Source of the DNA: JACVRW01 sp963739095
Lineage (GTDB): Bacteria; Actinomycetota; Thermoleophilia; Solirubrobacterales; Thermoleophilaceae
Length of the DNA stretch: 64,000 nt
Direction of reading: 5' to 3'
Assembly: GCA_963739095.1 (NCBI GenBank)
Contig: CAVTZF010000026.1
Coordinates: 124,001-188,000, forward strand
Within the stretch, counting starts at the first letter, position 1. Every line of letters starts with the position of its first letter. The position numbers and the translations under genes were made by a program. Below the pieces are notes generated by a model. The model saw only the letters and a program-made list of their open reading frames with translations, ran no database searches and had not been told where the DNA came from. Of this stretch, positions 29,526-36,935 are shown one piece after another.

Positions 29526-30417
29526 CGCGGCGGGCGAGATCCGCCACCTCGTACCGGACGTCGAGACCCTCGCCCAGCGCCTCGCGGCCGTCGACTACCT
29601 CGTCGACGAGGGACTCGCCACGTCGATGTACCTCAGCCTCCGCCTCCCGCAGCCGCTGCTGCTCGAGGGTGAGGCCGGCGTCGGGAAGACGGAGGCGGCG
29701 AAGGCCCTCGCAGCGGTTCTCGACACGCCTCTGATCCGTCTTCAGTGCTACGACGGCATCGATCCCGCCGAGGCGATCTACGAGTGGAACTATCCGCGAC
29801 AGCTGCTCAGCATCCGCCTCGCGGACACGAGCGGGACGACGCTGAGCGAGGAGGACCTCTTCGGCCCGGACTTCCTCATCCGCCGGCCGCTGCTGCGCGC
29901 ACTCGAGCACCCCGGGCCGAGGCCCGCCGTGCTCCTGATCGACGAGATCGACCGCGCCGACGACGACTTCGAGGCATTCCTGCTCGAGCTGCTCGCGGAG
30001 GCCGCGGTCACGATCCCCGAGATCGGCACGATCCGCGCGACGCACCCGCCCGCCATCGTGCTCACCTCCAATCGCACGCGTGACCTGCACGACGCGGTCA
30101 AGCGCCGCTGCCTCTATCAGTGGATCGACTATCCGACTCCGCAGCGCGAGGTCGAGATCGTGCGCCGGCGTGTGCGGGGCGCGGCGGAGACGCTCGCGGT
30201 GCAGGTGGCCGAAGCGGTGGCGCGCATGCGCGACAGCGACATCCAGAAGCCGCCGGGGATCGCGGAGGCGATCGATTGGGTCGCTGCCCTCGACCTGCTC
30301 GGCGTGGAGGAGCTCGACGCCGCGGCGGTCGACCGCACGCTCGGCGCGGTCCTGAAGTACAGCGACGACCAGGAGGTGGTCCGCGCGGCGGGGCTGGAGC
30401 AGCTCCTCGCGCGATGA
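29500..30417 (+). CDS. coxD: MoxR-type AAA+ ATPase CoxD
   Basis: 305 residues from a GTG at 29500 that overlaps the end of the previous gene by 26 bases. Walker A is GEAGVGKT (57-64), Walker B LLIDEIDRAD, and sensor 1 IVLTSNRTRDLHDAV. This is the MoxR family. CoxD is required for sulfuration and copper insertion at the CO dehydrogenase active site and works with the VWA protein CoxE, encoded next (ATGA overlap). Only its position and family are visible here; the maturation role comes from work on Oligotropha (Afipia) carboxidovorans. Confidence 0.92.
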   Translation: MSSHEATGDAAGEIRHLVPDVETLAQRLAAVDYLVDEGLATSMYLSLRLPQPLLLEGEAGVGKTEAAKALAAVLDTPLIRLQCYDGIDPAEAIYEWNYPRQLLSIRLADTSGTTLSEEDLFGPDFLIRRPLLRALEHPGPRPAVLLIDEIDRADDDFEAFLLELLAEAAVTIPEIGTIRATHPPAIVLTSNRTRDLHDAVKRRCLYQWIDYPTPQREVEIVRRRVRGAAETLAVQVAEAVARMRDSDIQKPPGIAEAIDWVAALDLLGVEELDAAAVDRTLGAVLKYSDDQEVVRAAGLEQLLAR

Positions 30418-31739
30418 CCGAGCCGGCGTTCAGCGTTCGCACCGTGCAGCTCGACCTGCCGGCTCTCGCCGGCGCGTTCAGCCGCCGGCTGCGCGACGCC
30501 GGCGTGCCGATCACAGCCGAGCGCGCAGCGCGTTTCGCGCGCGCACTCGAGCTCGTCAGGCCCGTGTCACGGCGGCGGCTGTACTGGACGGCCCGCGCCG
30601 TGCTCGTCTCGGACTCGGCACAGCTGAAGGCGTTCGACTCCGTGTTCGCCGCCGTGTTCGGCGCGCGCGAGCCTCGCGTCGAGTTCGAGCCCGAGACCCC
30701 CGAGGCCGAGCCGGCGGCGGAGCGGGCCACCGAGCCCGAGGCCAGCGGCGAGACGGGCGTGGGCGTGGAGGGCGTCTCGTCGGCCGCGGCCGGATCGGAG
30801 CGCGACGACGATCTGCGCGAGCTGGCCCTGCCGGTGGCCGCGAGCGACGAGGAGCGGCTGCGCGACAAGCGCTTCGACGCTCTCGAGGCTGGGGAGCTCG
30901 CGCAGCTGTACCGGCTGATGGCGCGCCTCGTCGTCGCCACGCCGAGGCGCCGGACGCGGCGCTCGGAGCGGCAGCGACGCGGCGAGCGCATGGACATGCG
31001 GCGCACGCTGCGCGGGAGCATGCGCACGGCGGGCGACCCGATCCGGCTGGCGCGCCGCCGCCGGCGCGTGGTCCGCCGCCGGATGGTCATGCTGTGCGAC
31101 ATCTCGGGCTCGATGGAGCCCTATGCGCGGGCGTACCTGCAGTTCCTCACCTCCGCGGCCGGGAGCGGGCCGAACGCCGAGGCGTTCGCATTCGCCACGC
31201 GCCTCACCCGCCTGACCCGCGCGCTGCGCTCGCGCAGCCCGGAGCGCGCGATCCAGCGGGCCGCCGCGGCGGCCCCCGACTGGTCGAGCGGCACGCGCAT
31301 CGGCGACGCGCTCAAGGCCTTCAACGACCGCCACGGGCGACGCGGCATGGCCCGCGGCGCGGTGGTCGTGATCCTGTCCGACGGCTGGGAGCGGGGCGAC
31401 CCGGCGCTCGTCGCGCGCGAGATGGAGCGGCTCTCGCGCCTGGCTCACCGAATCGTGTGGGTCAACCCGCGGGTGGCGGCGAGCGGCTTCTCGCCGCAAG
31501 CCGGAGGCATGGCGGCGGCGCTGCCGTACTGCGACGCGCTCGTCAGCGGTCACAGCCTCGAGGCCCTCGGCGAGGTCGTGGAGGCGATCGCCAGCGAGCG
31601 CTGGGAGCCTCCGCTGCCGGCCCCGGAGCCGGAGGACGAGGACTGGGCAAGCGCCACGCCGGAGAAGGGCAGCTCGGTGGCGATGCCGAGCGGCCACGGG
31701 CCCGGTCGAGGCAGGACGACGCCCGGCTGGGGGGCGTGA
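30414..31739 (+). CDS. coxE: VWA-domain protein CoxE
   Basis: 441 residues. The C-terminal half is a von Willebrand A domain with a MIDAS DISGSM at residues 229-234 and a later GTRIGDALKAF and VVVILSDGWERGDPALVARE. The N-terminal part is helical with an acidic linker (residues about 90-135) and then a very basic stretch (TPRRRTRRSERQRRGERMDM). This is the CoxE/PF05762 family, which pairs with MoxR ATPases. It should assist CoxD in metal-sulfur centre assembly on CoxL. The stop overlaps the start of the next small gene (TGATG). Confidence 0.92.
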   Translation: MTEPAFSVRTVQLDLPALAGAFSRRLRDAGVPITAERAARFARALELVRPVSRRRLYWTARAVLVSDSAQLKAFDSVFAAVFGAREPRVEFEPETPEAEPAAERATEPEASGETGVGVEGVSSAAAGSERDDDLRELALPVAASDEERLRDKRFDALEAGELAQLYRLMARLVVATPRRRTRRSERQRRGERMDMRRTLRGSMRTAGDPIRLARRRRRVVRRRMVMLCDISGSMEPYARAYLQFLTSAAGSGPNAEAFAFATRLTRLTRALRSRSPERAIQRAAAAAPDWSSGTRIGDALKAFNDRHGRRGMARGAVVVILSDGWERGDPALVAREMERLSRLAHRIVWVNPRVAASGFSPQAGGMAAALPYCDALVSGHSLEALGEVVEAIASERWEPPLPAPEPEDEDWASATPEKGSSVAMPSGHGPGRGRTTPGWGA

Positions 31740-31939
31740 TGGCGGCGAGTGACCAGGCGGGCAAGACGTGCATCTATCCGGGCTGCGAGCGCCCGGCGGT
31801 GCCCCCGCATCCGCTCGGAGGGCCGCAGCCGAGCTTCTGCGATCTGGAGGAGCACAACGCGCTCACGGCCCACCAGGAGCGTCAGCGGCTCGAACGCCAG
31901 TCCGGGTCGCTCAGCGATGAACCCGAGTCAGGAGGTTGA
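31739..31939 (+). CDS. Small Cys/His protein in cox operon, unknown function
   Basis: 66 residues from ATG 31739, overlapping the coxE stop. It has CIYPGCERPA, then PSFCDLEEHNALTAHQE: three Cys and two His that could form one metal site, followed by a charged tail (ERQRLERQSGSLSDEPESGG). Tight coupling to coxE and a good coding bias support a real gene. No family recognised. A metal-binding accessory in enzyme assembly is possible but unproven. Confidence 0.6.
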   Translation: MAASDQAGKTCIYPGCERPAVPPHPLGGPQPSFCDLEEHNALTAHQERQRLERQSGSLSDEPESGG

Positions 31940-31942
31940 TGC

Positions 31943-32398
31943 GTGGCCGACGAGGCATACCGAGCAGTGTTCCTGCGCGTGCACCCCACCGGCAAGATGG
32001 TGCTGAGCCTCACCACCGAGGCAGACGGCAACGAGGGCCGCTACGCCGAGCTGGTCGCCGAGGAGCTCGGGGTGCCGCCGCTCGACGTGAAGGTCGTGCC
32101 CGCCGACACGAATCGCTTCGGAGAGGGCCACGGCTTCAACGTGAGCCCGTCGGAGGGGACCTCGGCCGCGGTCGCGAGCGCCAGCGCGAAGATTCGCGAG
32201 AAGGCGCAGCTGCTCGCGGGAGTGGCCATGGGAGCCGAGCCCGAGAGCCTCACGTGGGCGGGCGGCGCGTTCAAGACAGGCGGCGATCCGCCGGAGTCCC
32301 AGACGATCGCCGACCTCGCCTTGTACGCGCACGGCACCGGTGCCTTGCCGCCCGGGGTCGAGGGCGGGCTCGATGCTCAGACCGTCTACCGGGACTAG
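31943..32398 (+). CDS. Stand-alone fragment-like homologue of the CoxL molybdopterin-binding domain
   Basis: 151 residues from GTG 31943, with GGAGG about nine bases upstream. It aligns without large gaps to residues about 492-633 of the CoxL encoded at 26233: RVHPTGKMVLSL against RVHPSGKAVVSI, ELVAEELGVPPLDVKV against QIVAEELGIPPEDVQV, and VEGGLDAQTVY against MEGGLDAQVIY. The cofactor-binding QGQGHETT of CoxL is replaced by ADGNEGRYAE, so it probably does not bind the cofactor in the usual way. The frame is intact, with its own ribosome site, inside the cox operon. It may be a chaperone, decoy or assembly platform, or a retained partial duplication. It stops at CTAG shared with the YceI gene. 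Confidence 0.8.
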   Translation: MADEAYRAVFLRVHPTGKMVLSLTTEADGNEGRYAELVAEELGVPPLDVKVVPADTNRFGEGHGFNVSPSEGTSAAVASASAKIREKAQLLAGVAMGAEPESLTWAGGAFKTGGDPPESQTIADLALYAHGTGALPPGVEGGLDAQTVYRD

Positions 32399-32922
32399 AG
32401 CCTGGCGTCGATGCCGATCTCGACCTCGTCGGCGACCTTGAGCGTCCCGAAAAGAGCCGAGTACGGCTTGATGCCCCAGTCGCTCTGGCTGACCGTCGCC
32501 CGACCGGTCAGGCGCCCGTCCTCGCTGCTCAGCGCGAACGAGATCGGACGGCTCGTGCCCGCCAGCGCGAGGTCTCCGCGGACAGTTGCGGTCGTGCCGC
32601 CCGGATCCAGCTCGACGGCACTCGAGCGAAACTGGATCGTGGCCCCCTTGAGCACCTCTTCGTCGATCGTCTGCTCGATGCCCGCCTTCTCTTCGTCGCC
32701 GAGTGCTGTGACGCCGCCGCTGCCCTCGCGCACCCGCAGCGATCCGCCATCGGCCGTCAGGGTGATCGCCGGGTCCTTCGCGACGTCGAGCTCGGCCTCC
32801 CAGGAGGTGACCTCGATGACGAGGTCGTGCCCGGCCTTGGCGGCCGCGCCCTTCCGCTTGGTTTCGACGCTCAGGGTGGCGTTGTGCGGGCCCAGCCTGT
32901 GCGTTCCGGGCTCGATCGGCAT
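32395..32922 (-). CDS. YceI-family lipocalin-like protein, cytoplasmic form
   Basis: 175 residues from ATG 32922 (MPIEPGTHRLGPHNATLSVE). The YceI pattern is visible: GHDLVIEVTSWEAELDV, IEQTIDEEVLKGATIQFRSS, VRGDLALAGTSRPISFALS and FGTLKVADEVEIGIDARL. YceI proteins form a beta-barrel that binds polyisoprenoid or other lipid-like ligands. No signal peptide is present, so it should be cytoplasmic. It lies inside the CO dehydrogenase locus on the opposite strand, ending at the same CTAG as the CoxL-like small protein and diverging from coxG by 41 bases. A link with quinone or lipid handling near coxG is inference. Confidence 0.85.
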   Translation of the reverse strand: MPIEPGTHRLGPHNATLSVETKRKGAAAKAGHDLVIEVTSWEAELDVAKDPAITLTADGGSLRVREGSGGVTALGDEEKAGIEQTIDEEVLKGATIQFRSSAVELDPGGTTATVRGDLALAGTSRPISFALSSEDGRLTGRATVSQSDWGIKPYSALFGTLKVADEVEIGIDARL

Positions 32923-32963
32923 GCACCGGACCCTAGATCCACGAACACGGAGGAGCAAACGAA

Positions 32964-33392
32964 GTGGTTGAGCTCGACCATCCATTCACCACCGGGAAGC
33001 CAATCGACGAGACCTGGGACGCGATCCTCGACCTCGAGCGGCTGGTGCCGTGCGTCGAAGGGGGCAGCGTCATCGAGCGGACGAGCCCGGATGCGGTCAA
33101 GGCCGAGATCGTGGTGCGAATGGGCGCGATGTCGATGAAGTTCACCGGCACGGTCGAGGTGGTCGAGAAGGATCCCGACGCCCACCGCGCGGTGATGGAG
33201 GTCAAGTCCAGGGAGGCCGGTGGGCAGGGACACGCCAACGCGAACGTCGTGTTCGCGCTCTCGGACGGCGGCGGGAACATCCATACCGCCGCTCAGATCA
33301 CGGGCAAGGCGGCCTCCATGGGCGAGGGGGTTGTCGTCACCGTCCTGGACGCGATGATCAAGGACTTCGCGGGGAAACTCGACACGATCTGA
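32964..33392 (+). CDS. coxG: CoxG, SRPBCC-fold CO dehydrogenase accessory protein
   Basis: 142 residues from GTG 32964. It has the CoxG/PF06240 pattern: KPIDETWDAILDLERLVPCV then EGGSVIE, YKAEIVV-like VKAEIVVRMGAMSMKFTGTV, and ITGKAASMGEGVVVTVLDAM ending in FAGKL. The SRPBCC cavity binds hydrophobic ligands. CoxG is needed for CO dehydrogenase to associate with the membrane in carboxidotrophs and is thought to link it with the quinone pool. The start overlaps no gene; its stop overlaps the start of the zinc-ribbon gene (TGATG). Confidence 0.93.
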   Translation: MVELDHPFTTGKPIDETWDAILDLERLVPCVEGGSVIERTSPDAVKAEIVVRMGAMSMKFTGTVEVVEKDPDAHRAVMEVKSREAGGQGHANANVVFALSDGGGNIHTAAQITGKAASMGEGVVVTVLDAMIKDFAGKLDTI

Positions 33393-33676
33393 TGCCGCGG
33401 AAGACCATGAGAAGGATCCAGGAGGGCGAGGTGCCCTACGACGGGGGGACCGCCGTACAGGAGGACGCCGGCCGTCCCGTCTTCCGCGGCAACGGCGCGA
33501 ACGACTATGTCTGCGTCGAGTGCGGGAACGTGCTGGCGACGGGGATGGATCCCGAACACATGGGCAAGAGGGTGCGGATCCGCTGCGGCGGCTGTCGCAC
33601 GGTGAACGTGTCCGCCGAGGTGCCCGTCGAACTCAGCCGGCGGCGCGCGCCGGGCCGGAACGGCGGAGGACGCTGA
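33392..33676 (+). CDS. Small zinc-ribbon protein downstream of coxG
   Basis: 94 residues from ATG 33392, overlapping the coxG stop. The middle has a zinc ribbon: YVCVECGNVLATGMDPEHMG then RIRCGGCRTVNVSAEVPVEL, four Cys in two CxxC pairs. The N-terminal 35 residues are polar and the tail basic. No known family. It is coupled to coxG, so a role in the CO dehydrogenase system is likely. The 3' end overlaps the convergent MocA-like gene by 44 bases. Confidence 0.65.
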   Translation: MPRKTMRRIQEGEVPYDGGTAVQEDAGRPVFRGNGANDYVCVECGNVLATGMDPEHMGKRVRIRCGGCRTVNVSAEVPVELSRRRAPGRNGGGR

Positions 33677-34247
33677 GCACCGCCTCGTAGTCCTCCCAGG
33701 TGTCGACGTCCCGCGGCAGCTCGCGATCGACCGGCACTTCGAGCACCTCCGCCGGCCGCTCTTCGATCAGCTTCCAGACGGCCTTGTCGCCATGCAGCGC
33801 GCGCAGGTCGCCGAACGCGCTCTGCGCGAACACGAACGGATGCCCGCGCTCACCGCGGTAGCTCGTCACGGCGGCCCAGGGCCGCTCGCTCGCCCAGGCG
33901 GCCGCGACCGCGTCGATCGTCTCGGCGCCGACACCCGGCATGTCGCCGAGCAGCAGCATGATCGCCTCGGTCTCGCCGGCGGCGTCCAGGCCGGCCAGCA
34001 GCGAGGACGCGCAGCCGGTCCCGTACGAGTCGTTGCGCGCGACGGTTGCGCGGCTCGGCTGGACGCCCGCAAGCGCCTCGTCCGCCGCGCCGCCGACGAC
34101 GAGCACGACCCGGTCGAGTGTCGAGTCCTCGACGTCGCGGAGCACGTGGCCAAGCAGGGTCGTGTCCCCGAACGGCAGCGTCTGCTTGGGCCTGCCGAGG
34201 CGCCGTGAGCCCCCGGCGCCGAGCACGATTCCGACCATGTGGGCCAT
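33633..34247 (-). CDS. mocA: MobA/MocA-like molybdenum cofactor nucleotidyltransferase
   Basis: About 204 residues (MAHMVGIVLGAGGSRRLGRP then KQTLPFGDTTLLGHVL). The NTP-transferase signature LGAGGSRRLGRPKQ, the acidic LLLGDMPGVGAETIDAV, and the RGERGHPFVFAQ block match MocA, the CTP:molybdopterin cytidylyltransferase that makes the MCD cofactor used by CO dehydrogenase. The position at the end of the cox locus supports this. Starts at 34247 or 34238 are both possible (MAHMVG), with weak ribosome sites. Convergent with the zinc-ribbon gene. Confidence 0.85.
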   Translation of the reverse strand: MAHMVGIVLGAGGSRRLGRPKQTLPFGDTTLLGHVLRDVEDSTLDRVVLVVGGAADEALAGVQPSRATVARNDSYGTGCASSLLAGLDAAGETEAIMLLLGDMPGVGAETIDAVAAAWASERPWAAVTSYRGERGHPFVFAQSAFGDLRALHGDKAVWKLIEERPAEVLEVPVDRELPRDVDTWEDYEAVLSVLRRSGPARAAG

Positions 34248-34349
34248 CGTAGTCCGGCGCCTGCGCGGAGAGGACGCAGCTGCTGGACAGCTGAACGGCA
34301 GCAGTGAAGGGGACCGGGTGGGCTGCGGCTCCGGTCCGACTGCCGTCAC

Positions 34350-34385
34350 TGTGGCGACTTGATGTCGCCACACGACATCAAGTCG
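34350..34385. repeat. Two overlapping, mutually exclusive hairpins
   Basis: Hairpin A pairs TGTGGCGAC (34350-34358) with GTCGCCACA (34364-34372) around TTGAT. Hairpin B pairs CGACTTGATGTCG (34355-34367) with CGACATCAAGTCG (34373-34385) around CCACA. They share bases, so only one can form at a time. They sit in the 205-base gap after the exonuclease gene (stop 34453) and before the MocA start, both on the minus strand. This gap holds nothing else I can see. Could be a terminator or attenuator; no U-tract follows. Confidence 0.7.
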
Positions 34386-34452
34386 ACACGGTGGGGAGCA
34401 CGGTGCCGGATCCGTAGTCGCTGAGACGATGAATCCGGCAACGTGCGCGCAG

Positions 34453-35502
34453 CTACGCCGCTTCGCGCTCGCTCGCCCGCGCGCCGAAGTAGGCGGCCGT
34501 GGAGATCCCGCGGTCGAAGTCGGACCAGCGGGCACCGTCCGCCAGAGACTTCTCGATCCTGTCGAAGCTGCCGAGGTTGCCGCCCAGGTTGTCGATGAAG
34601 TGCACGAGTGTGGCCTCGCGCGTGCACGGCACGACCGGGCTGCCGTGCTCGAGCTTGCCGTGGTGGCTCAGGATGATGTGGAGCAGGGCGTCGGCGTCGG
34701 CCTTGGGGAAGACATCGATGTCCTCGATCGTGCGGCGCACGGTGTAGTAGCCGAGTGGGATCTCGCCGAGCAGCTTGCCCTCGTCCGTGAGCTCGATCGC
34801 ACCACCGTTCGAGGCGTACGCCTCGACCTTGCCGATGTCGTGGAGCAGCGCCCCGGTGACCGCGACGTCTCGGTCGATCCCCGGGAAGGTCGCGGCCAGC
34901 GCGCTCACGCCCTGGGCGACGGACAGGCAGTGCTCGAGCAGCCCGTGCCGGTAGGCCTGGTGGTAGTACTTCGCCGCCGGCGCCTCGTGGTAGATCGCGC
35001 CGGTACGGGTCGAGCTGTGAAGCAGCCGGCGCAGCAGCTCGCGGAGGTGGGGGCGCTGAACCGTGCCGACGAGCTCGGCGAGGTCGCGCGCCATCTGCTC
35101 GTACGGCACCGGCGGGGCCTCGTTCAGGTCGGCGAGGTCGTACTCGCTCTCGATCGCGGCGCGCAGGCGCTTGACCGTGAGCGTCGCGCCGTAGCGCTCG
35201 TCGACCGTGTAGCGGCCGAGCACGCGGATGATGGAGCCGCTCGGGCACAGCGAGGCGAGCTCGTTGACCTCGTCCCAGACGACCGCCTCGACGCTCCCGG
35301 TGACGTCGCCGAGCTGCAGCTTCAGGAAGGTCTCGCCGTTGCGCCGCTGGCGCTGCGAGTGGGAGCGAACCACGAAGATCGAGTTGACCTCCTGCCCGTT
35401 CGCGAGGTCGCGAACGAAGCACTTCGAGGGCATCAGAGTGGGTTGCTCCATCGGGGTTGCCAAGGTAGAGCGGGTCTCGGACGGGATAGCCTGCACAGAC
35501 AT
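34453..35502 (-). CDS. YhaM-like 3'-5' exonuclease (OB-fold plus HD domain)
   Basis: 349 residues. The N-terminal OB-fold (KCFVRDLANGQEVNSIFVVR; FLKLQLGDVTGSVEAVVWDE; IIRVLGRYTVDERYGATLTV) is followed by an HD domain: YRHGLLEHCLSVAQGVSALA, then GALLHDIGKVEAYASN with the HD pair, HIILSHHGKLEHGSPVVPCT, and LVHFIDNLGGNLGSFDRIEK. This two-domain order is that of YhaM/CMP-binding-factor exonucleases, which degrade RNA and DNA 3' ends using metal. The ATG at 35502 is used; a second in-frame ATG at 35451 (MEQPTLMPSK) is closer to the conserved part. It diverges from the SDR gene by 30 bases. Confidence 0.88.
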   Translation of the reverse strand: MSVQAIPSETRSTLATPMEQPTLMPSKCFVRDLANGQEVNSIFVVRSHSQRQRRNGETFLKLQLGDVTGSVEAVVWDEVNELASLCPSGSIIRVLGRYTVDERYGATLTVKRLRAAIESEYDLADLNEAPPVPYEQMARDLAELVGTVQRPHLRELLRRLLHSSTRTGAIYHEAPAAKYYHQAYRHGLLEHCLSVAQGVSALAATFPGIDRDVAVTGALLHDIGKVEAYASNGGAIELTDEGKLLGEIPLGYYTVRRTIEDIDVFPKADADALLHIILSHHGKLEHGSPVVPCTREATLVHFIDNLGGNLGSFDRIEKSLADGARWSDFDRGISTAAYFGARASEREAA

Positions 35503-35531
35503 GGAGTCGCCCCCCGTCCCAGCTTTCTGAC

Positions 35532-36197
35532 ATGGGGGTGCTCGTGGCAGGCGGGACGGGCGCGCTCGGCCAGGCCGTCGTCGCCGAGCTGCTCGACTCG
35601 GGCTACCGCTGCGCAGTCACCTGGGTCGTCGAATCGGAGCGCCGCCGGGCGGAGGAGGAATTCGGCGACCGGGCGCCGCTGATCCACGCCGACCTGCTCG
35701 ACCCAGCCGGGGTCGCGGAGGCGGTCGCCGCGGTCGAGGACCTCGAGGCGGTCGTGAACCTTGTCGGCGGCTTCGCGACGGGCGGCCGCGTCCACGAGAC
35801 CGAGCCAGAGCAGTTCGCCCGCATGCTCGAGCTCAACCTGACGCCCGCCTTCAACCTCGCGCGCGCGGCGATGCCGCACCTGATCGAGCGCGGCGGCGGC
35901 GCCTTCGTGGGAGTGTCGGCGCAGTCCGTGTGGAGACCCTTCCCGGGGGCGGCCGGCTACATCACGGGGAAGGCCGCGGTGCTCGGATTCATCCGGGTGC
36001 TCGACGCGGAGTACAAGGCGGACGGCATCCGCTGCAACGCCATCCTGCCGAGCGTGATCGACACCCCGGCCAACCGCGAGGCGATGCCCGACGGCGACTA
36101 CTCGAAGTGGGTCCAGCCCGCCGACATCGCCAAGGTCGTGCGCTTCCTCGTCTCCGAGGACTCGCGGCCGACGAGCGGCGCCGCGATCCCGGTCTAG
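35532..36197 (+). CDS. Short-chain dehydrogenase/reductase
   Basis: 221 residues. The NAD(P)-binding GGTGALGQAV at the N-terminus, the NLVGG structural motif (VVNLVGGFATGGRVHETEPE), catalytic Ser in VGVSAQSVWRPFPG, and YITGK (YxxxK) identify a classical SDR. The end RPTSGAAIPV is the usual C-terminal strand. The substrate is unknown. It diverges from the YhaM-like gene with only 30 bases between starts, so the promoters must overlap the coding regions or each other. The stop shares CTAG with the EcsC-like gene. Confidence 0.9.
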   Translation: MGVLVAGGTGALGQAVVAELLDSGYRCAVTWVVESERRRAEEEFGDRAPLIHADLLDPAGVAEAVAAVEDLEAVVNLVGGFATGGRVHETEPEQFARMLELNLTPAFNLARAAMPHLIERGGGAFVGVSAQSVWRPFPGAAGYITGKAAVLGFIRVLDAEYKADGIRCNAILPSVIDTPANREAMPDGDYSKWVQPADIAKVVRFLVSEDSRPTSGAAIPV

Positions 36198-36865
36198 CGC
36201 TTCGGCGTCCCGCCGTAGTACGCGATCGCGAGCCGGCCCACATGCTTCGTTACGCCGGCGTTCTGCATGGCTCCGAGCGGCGCTCCGATCAGCGGGATGT
36301 AGCGCGCCGCGTAGCGCCGGGCCAGCCGCTTGAGGAGGTACTTGAGCAGTCGTCTGTGGAGGCTGTCCATGGTGCGGTGCGAGATCGCCTTTTCGACGAT
36401 TGCCTGGGCGAGCCGCTTGCCGACCCCGTCGAGCGCCGCGCGCGCCTCGGCGGGCGTGTCGTAGAGCCCCTGGATCGCGAGGAACTCGGCCGGCCGCATC
36501 GGGTGCCGGGGGTCGTAGCCGTAGGCCGCGGCGATGTAGAAGATCATCCGGCTCTGGATCCAGATCAGGGCGACGATGTCGGGCGCCGCCGTGAAGACGC
36601 CACCGAGCCCAAGCGCCCCGCCCTCGAGCCGCGCGAGCCGAACGTGCTTGCGGTAGGCCACTCGCGCGAGCTGCTCGGGGGTGTGCCCGGGACCCGCAAT
36701 CCGCACCCACTCCTCGGCCTGCGGCCCGAAGCGCTCCGCTGCGATCAGCGCGATGTACTCGGGAGCGCGATCGGGCTCGGCGAGGATCCGGTCCCAGAGC
36801 GACTGCGGCGGCCGGGTGATGTGCTCGATGTGCTCATCACCCGGGATGACCGTCTCAGTGGCCAC
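36194..36865 (-). CDS. EcsC-family protein
   Basis: 223 residues from a GTG at 36865 (VATETVIPGDEHIEHITRPP). The EcsC pattern is visible: ARVAYRKHVRLARLEGGALG, GLGGVFTAAPDIVALIWIQS, MIFYIAAAYGYDPRHPMRPA and RYIPLIGAPLGAMQNAGVTK near the end. Moderately hydrophobic helices suggest membrane association. Function of the family is poorly known. An ATG 153 bases upstream (37018) lies inside the divergent ferritin-like gene, so the GTG start is preferred. Confidence 0.8.
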   Translation of the reverse strand: MATETVIPGDEHIEHITRPPQSLWDRILAEPDRAPEYIALIAAERFGPQAEEWVRIAGPGHTPEQLARVAYRKHVRLARLEGGALGLGGVFTAAPDIVALIWIQSRMIFYIAAAYGYDPRHPMRPAEFLAIQGLYDTPAEARAALDGVGKRLAQAIVEKAISHRTMDSLHRRLLKYLLKRLARRYAARYIPLIGAPLGAMQNAGVTKHVGRLAIAYYGGTPKR

Positions 36866-36935
36866 CGGCAAGGTTTGCGATGCCCGCGACGGGCACAATG
36901 AGGGAACAAGGCATTGCGAGAAAGGTAGACACGAC

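Noticed and set aside
31943..32398. The CoxL-like small frame as a dead remnant
   Set aside because: It has its own ribosome site, intact frame, clean ends matching domain borders and keeps key structural residues; decay is not excluded but is less likely, so it is annotated as a gene.
36866..36935. Iron-responsive operator before the ferritin-like gene
   Set aside because: No convincing Fur/IdeR-type palindrome seen in the divergent gap.
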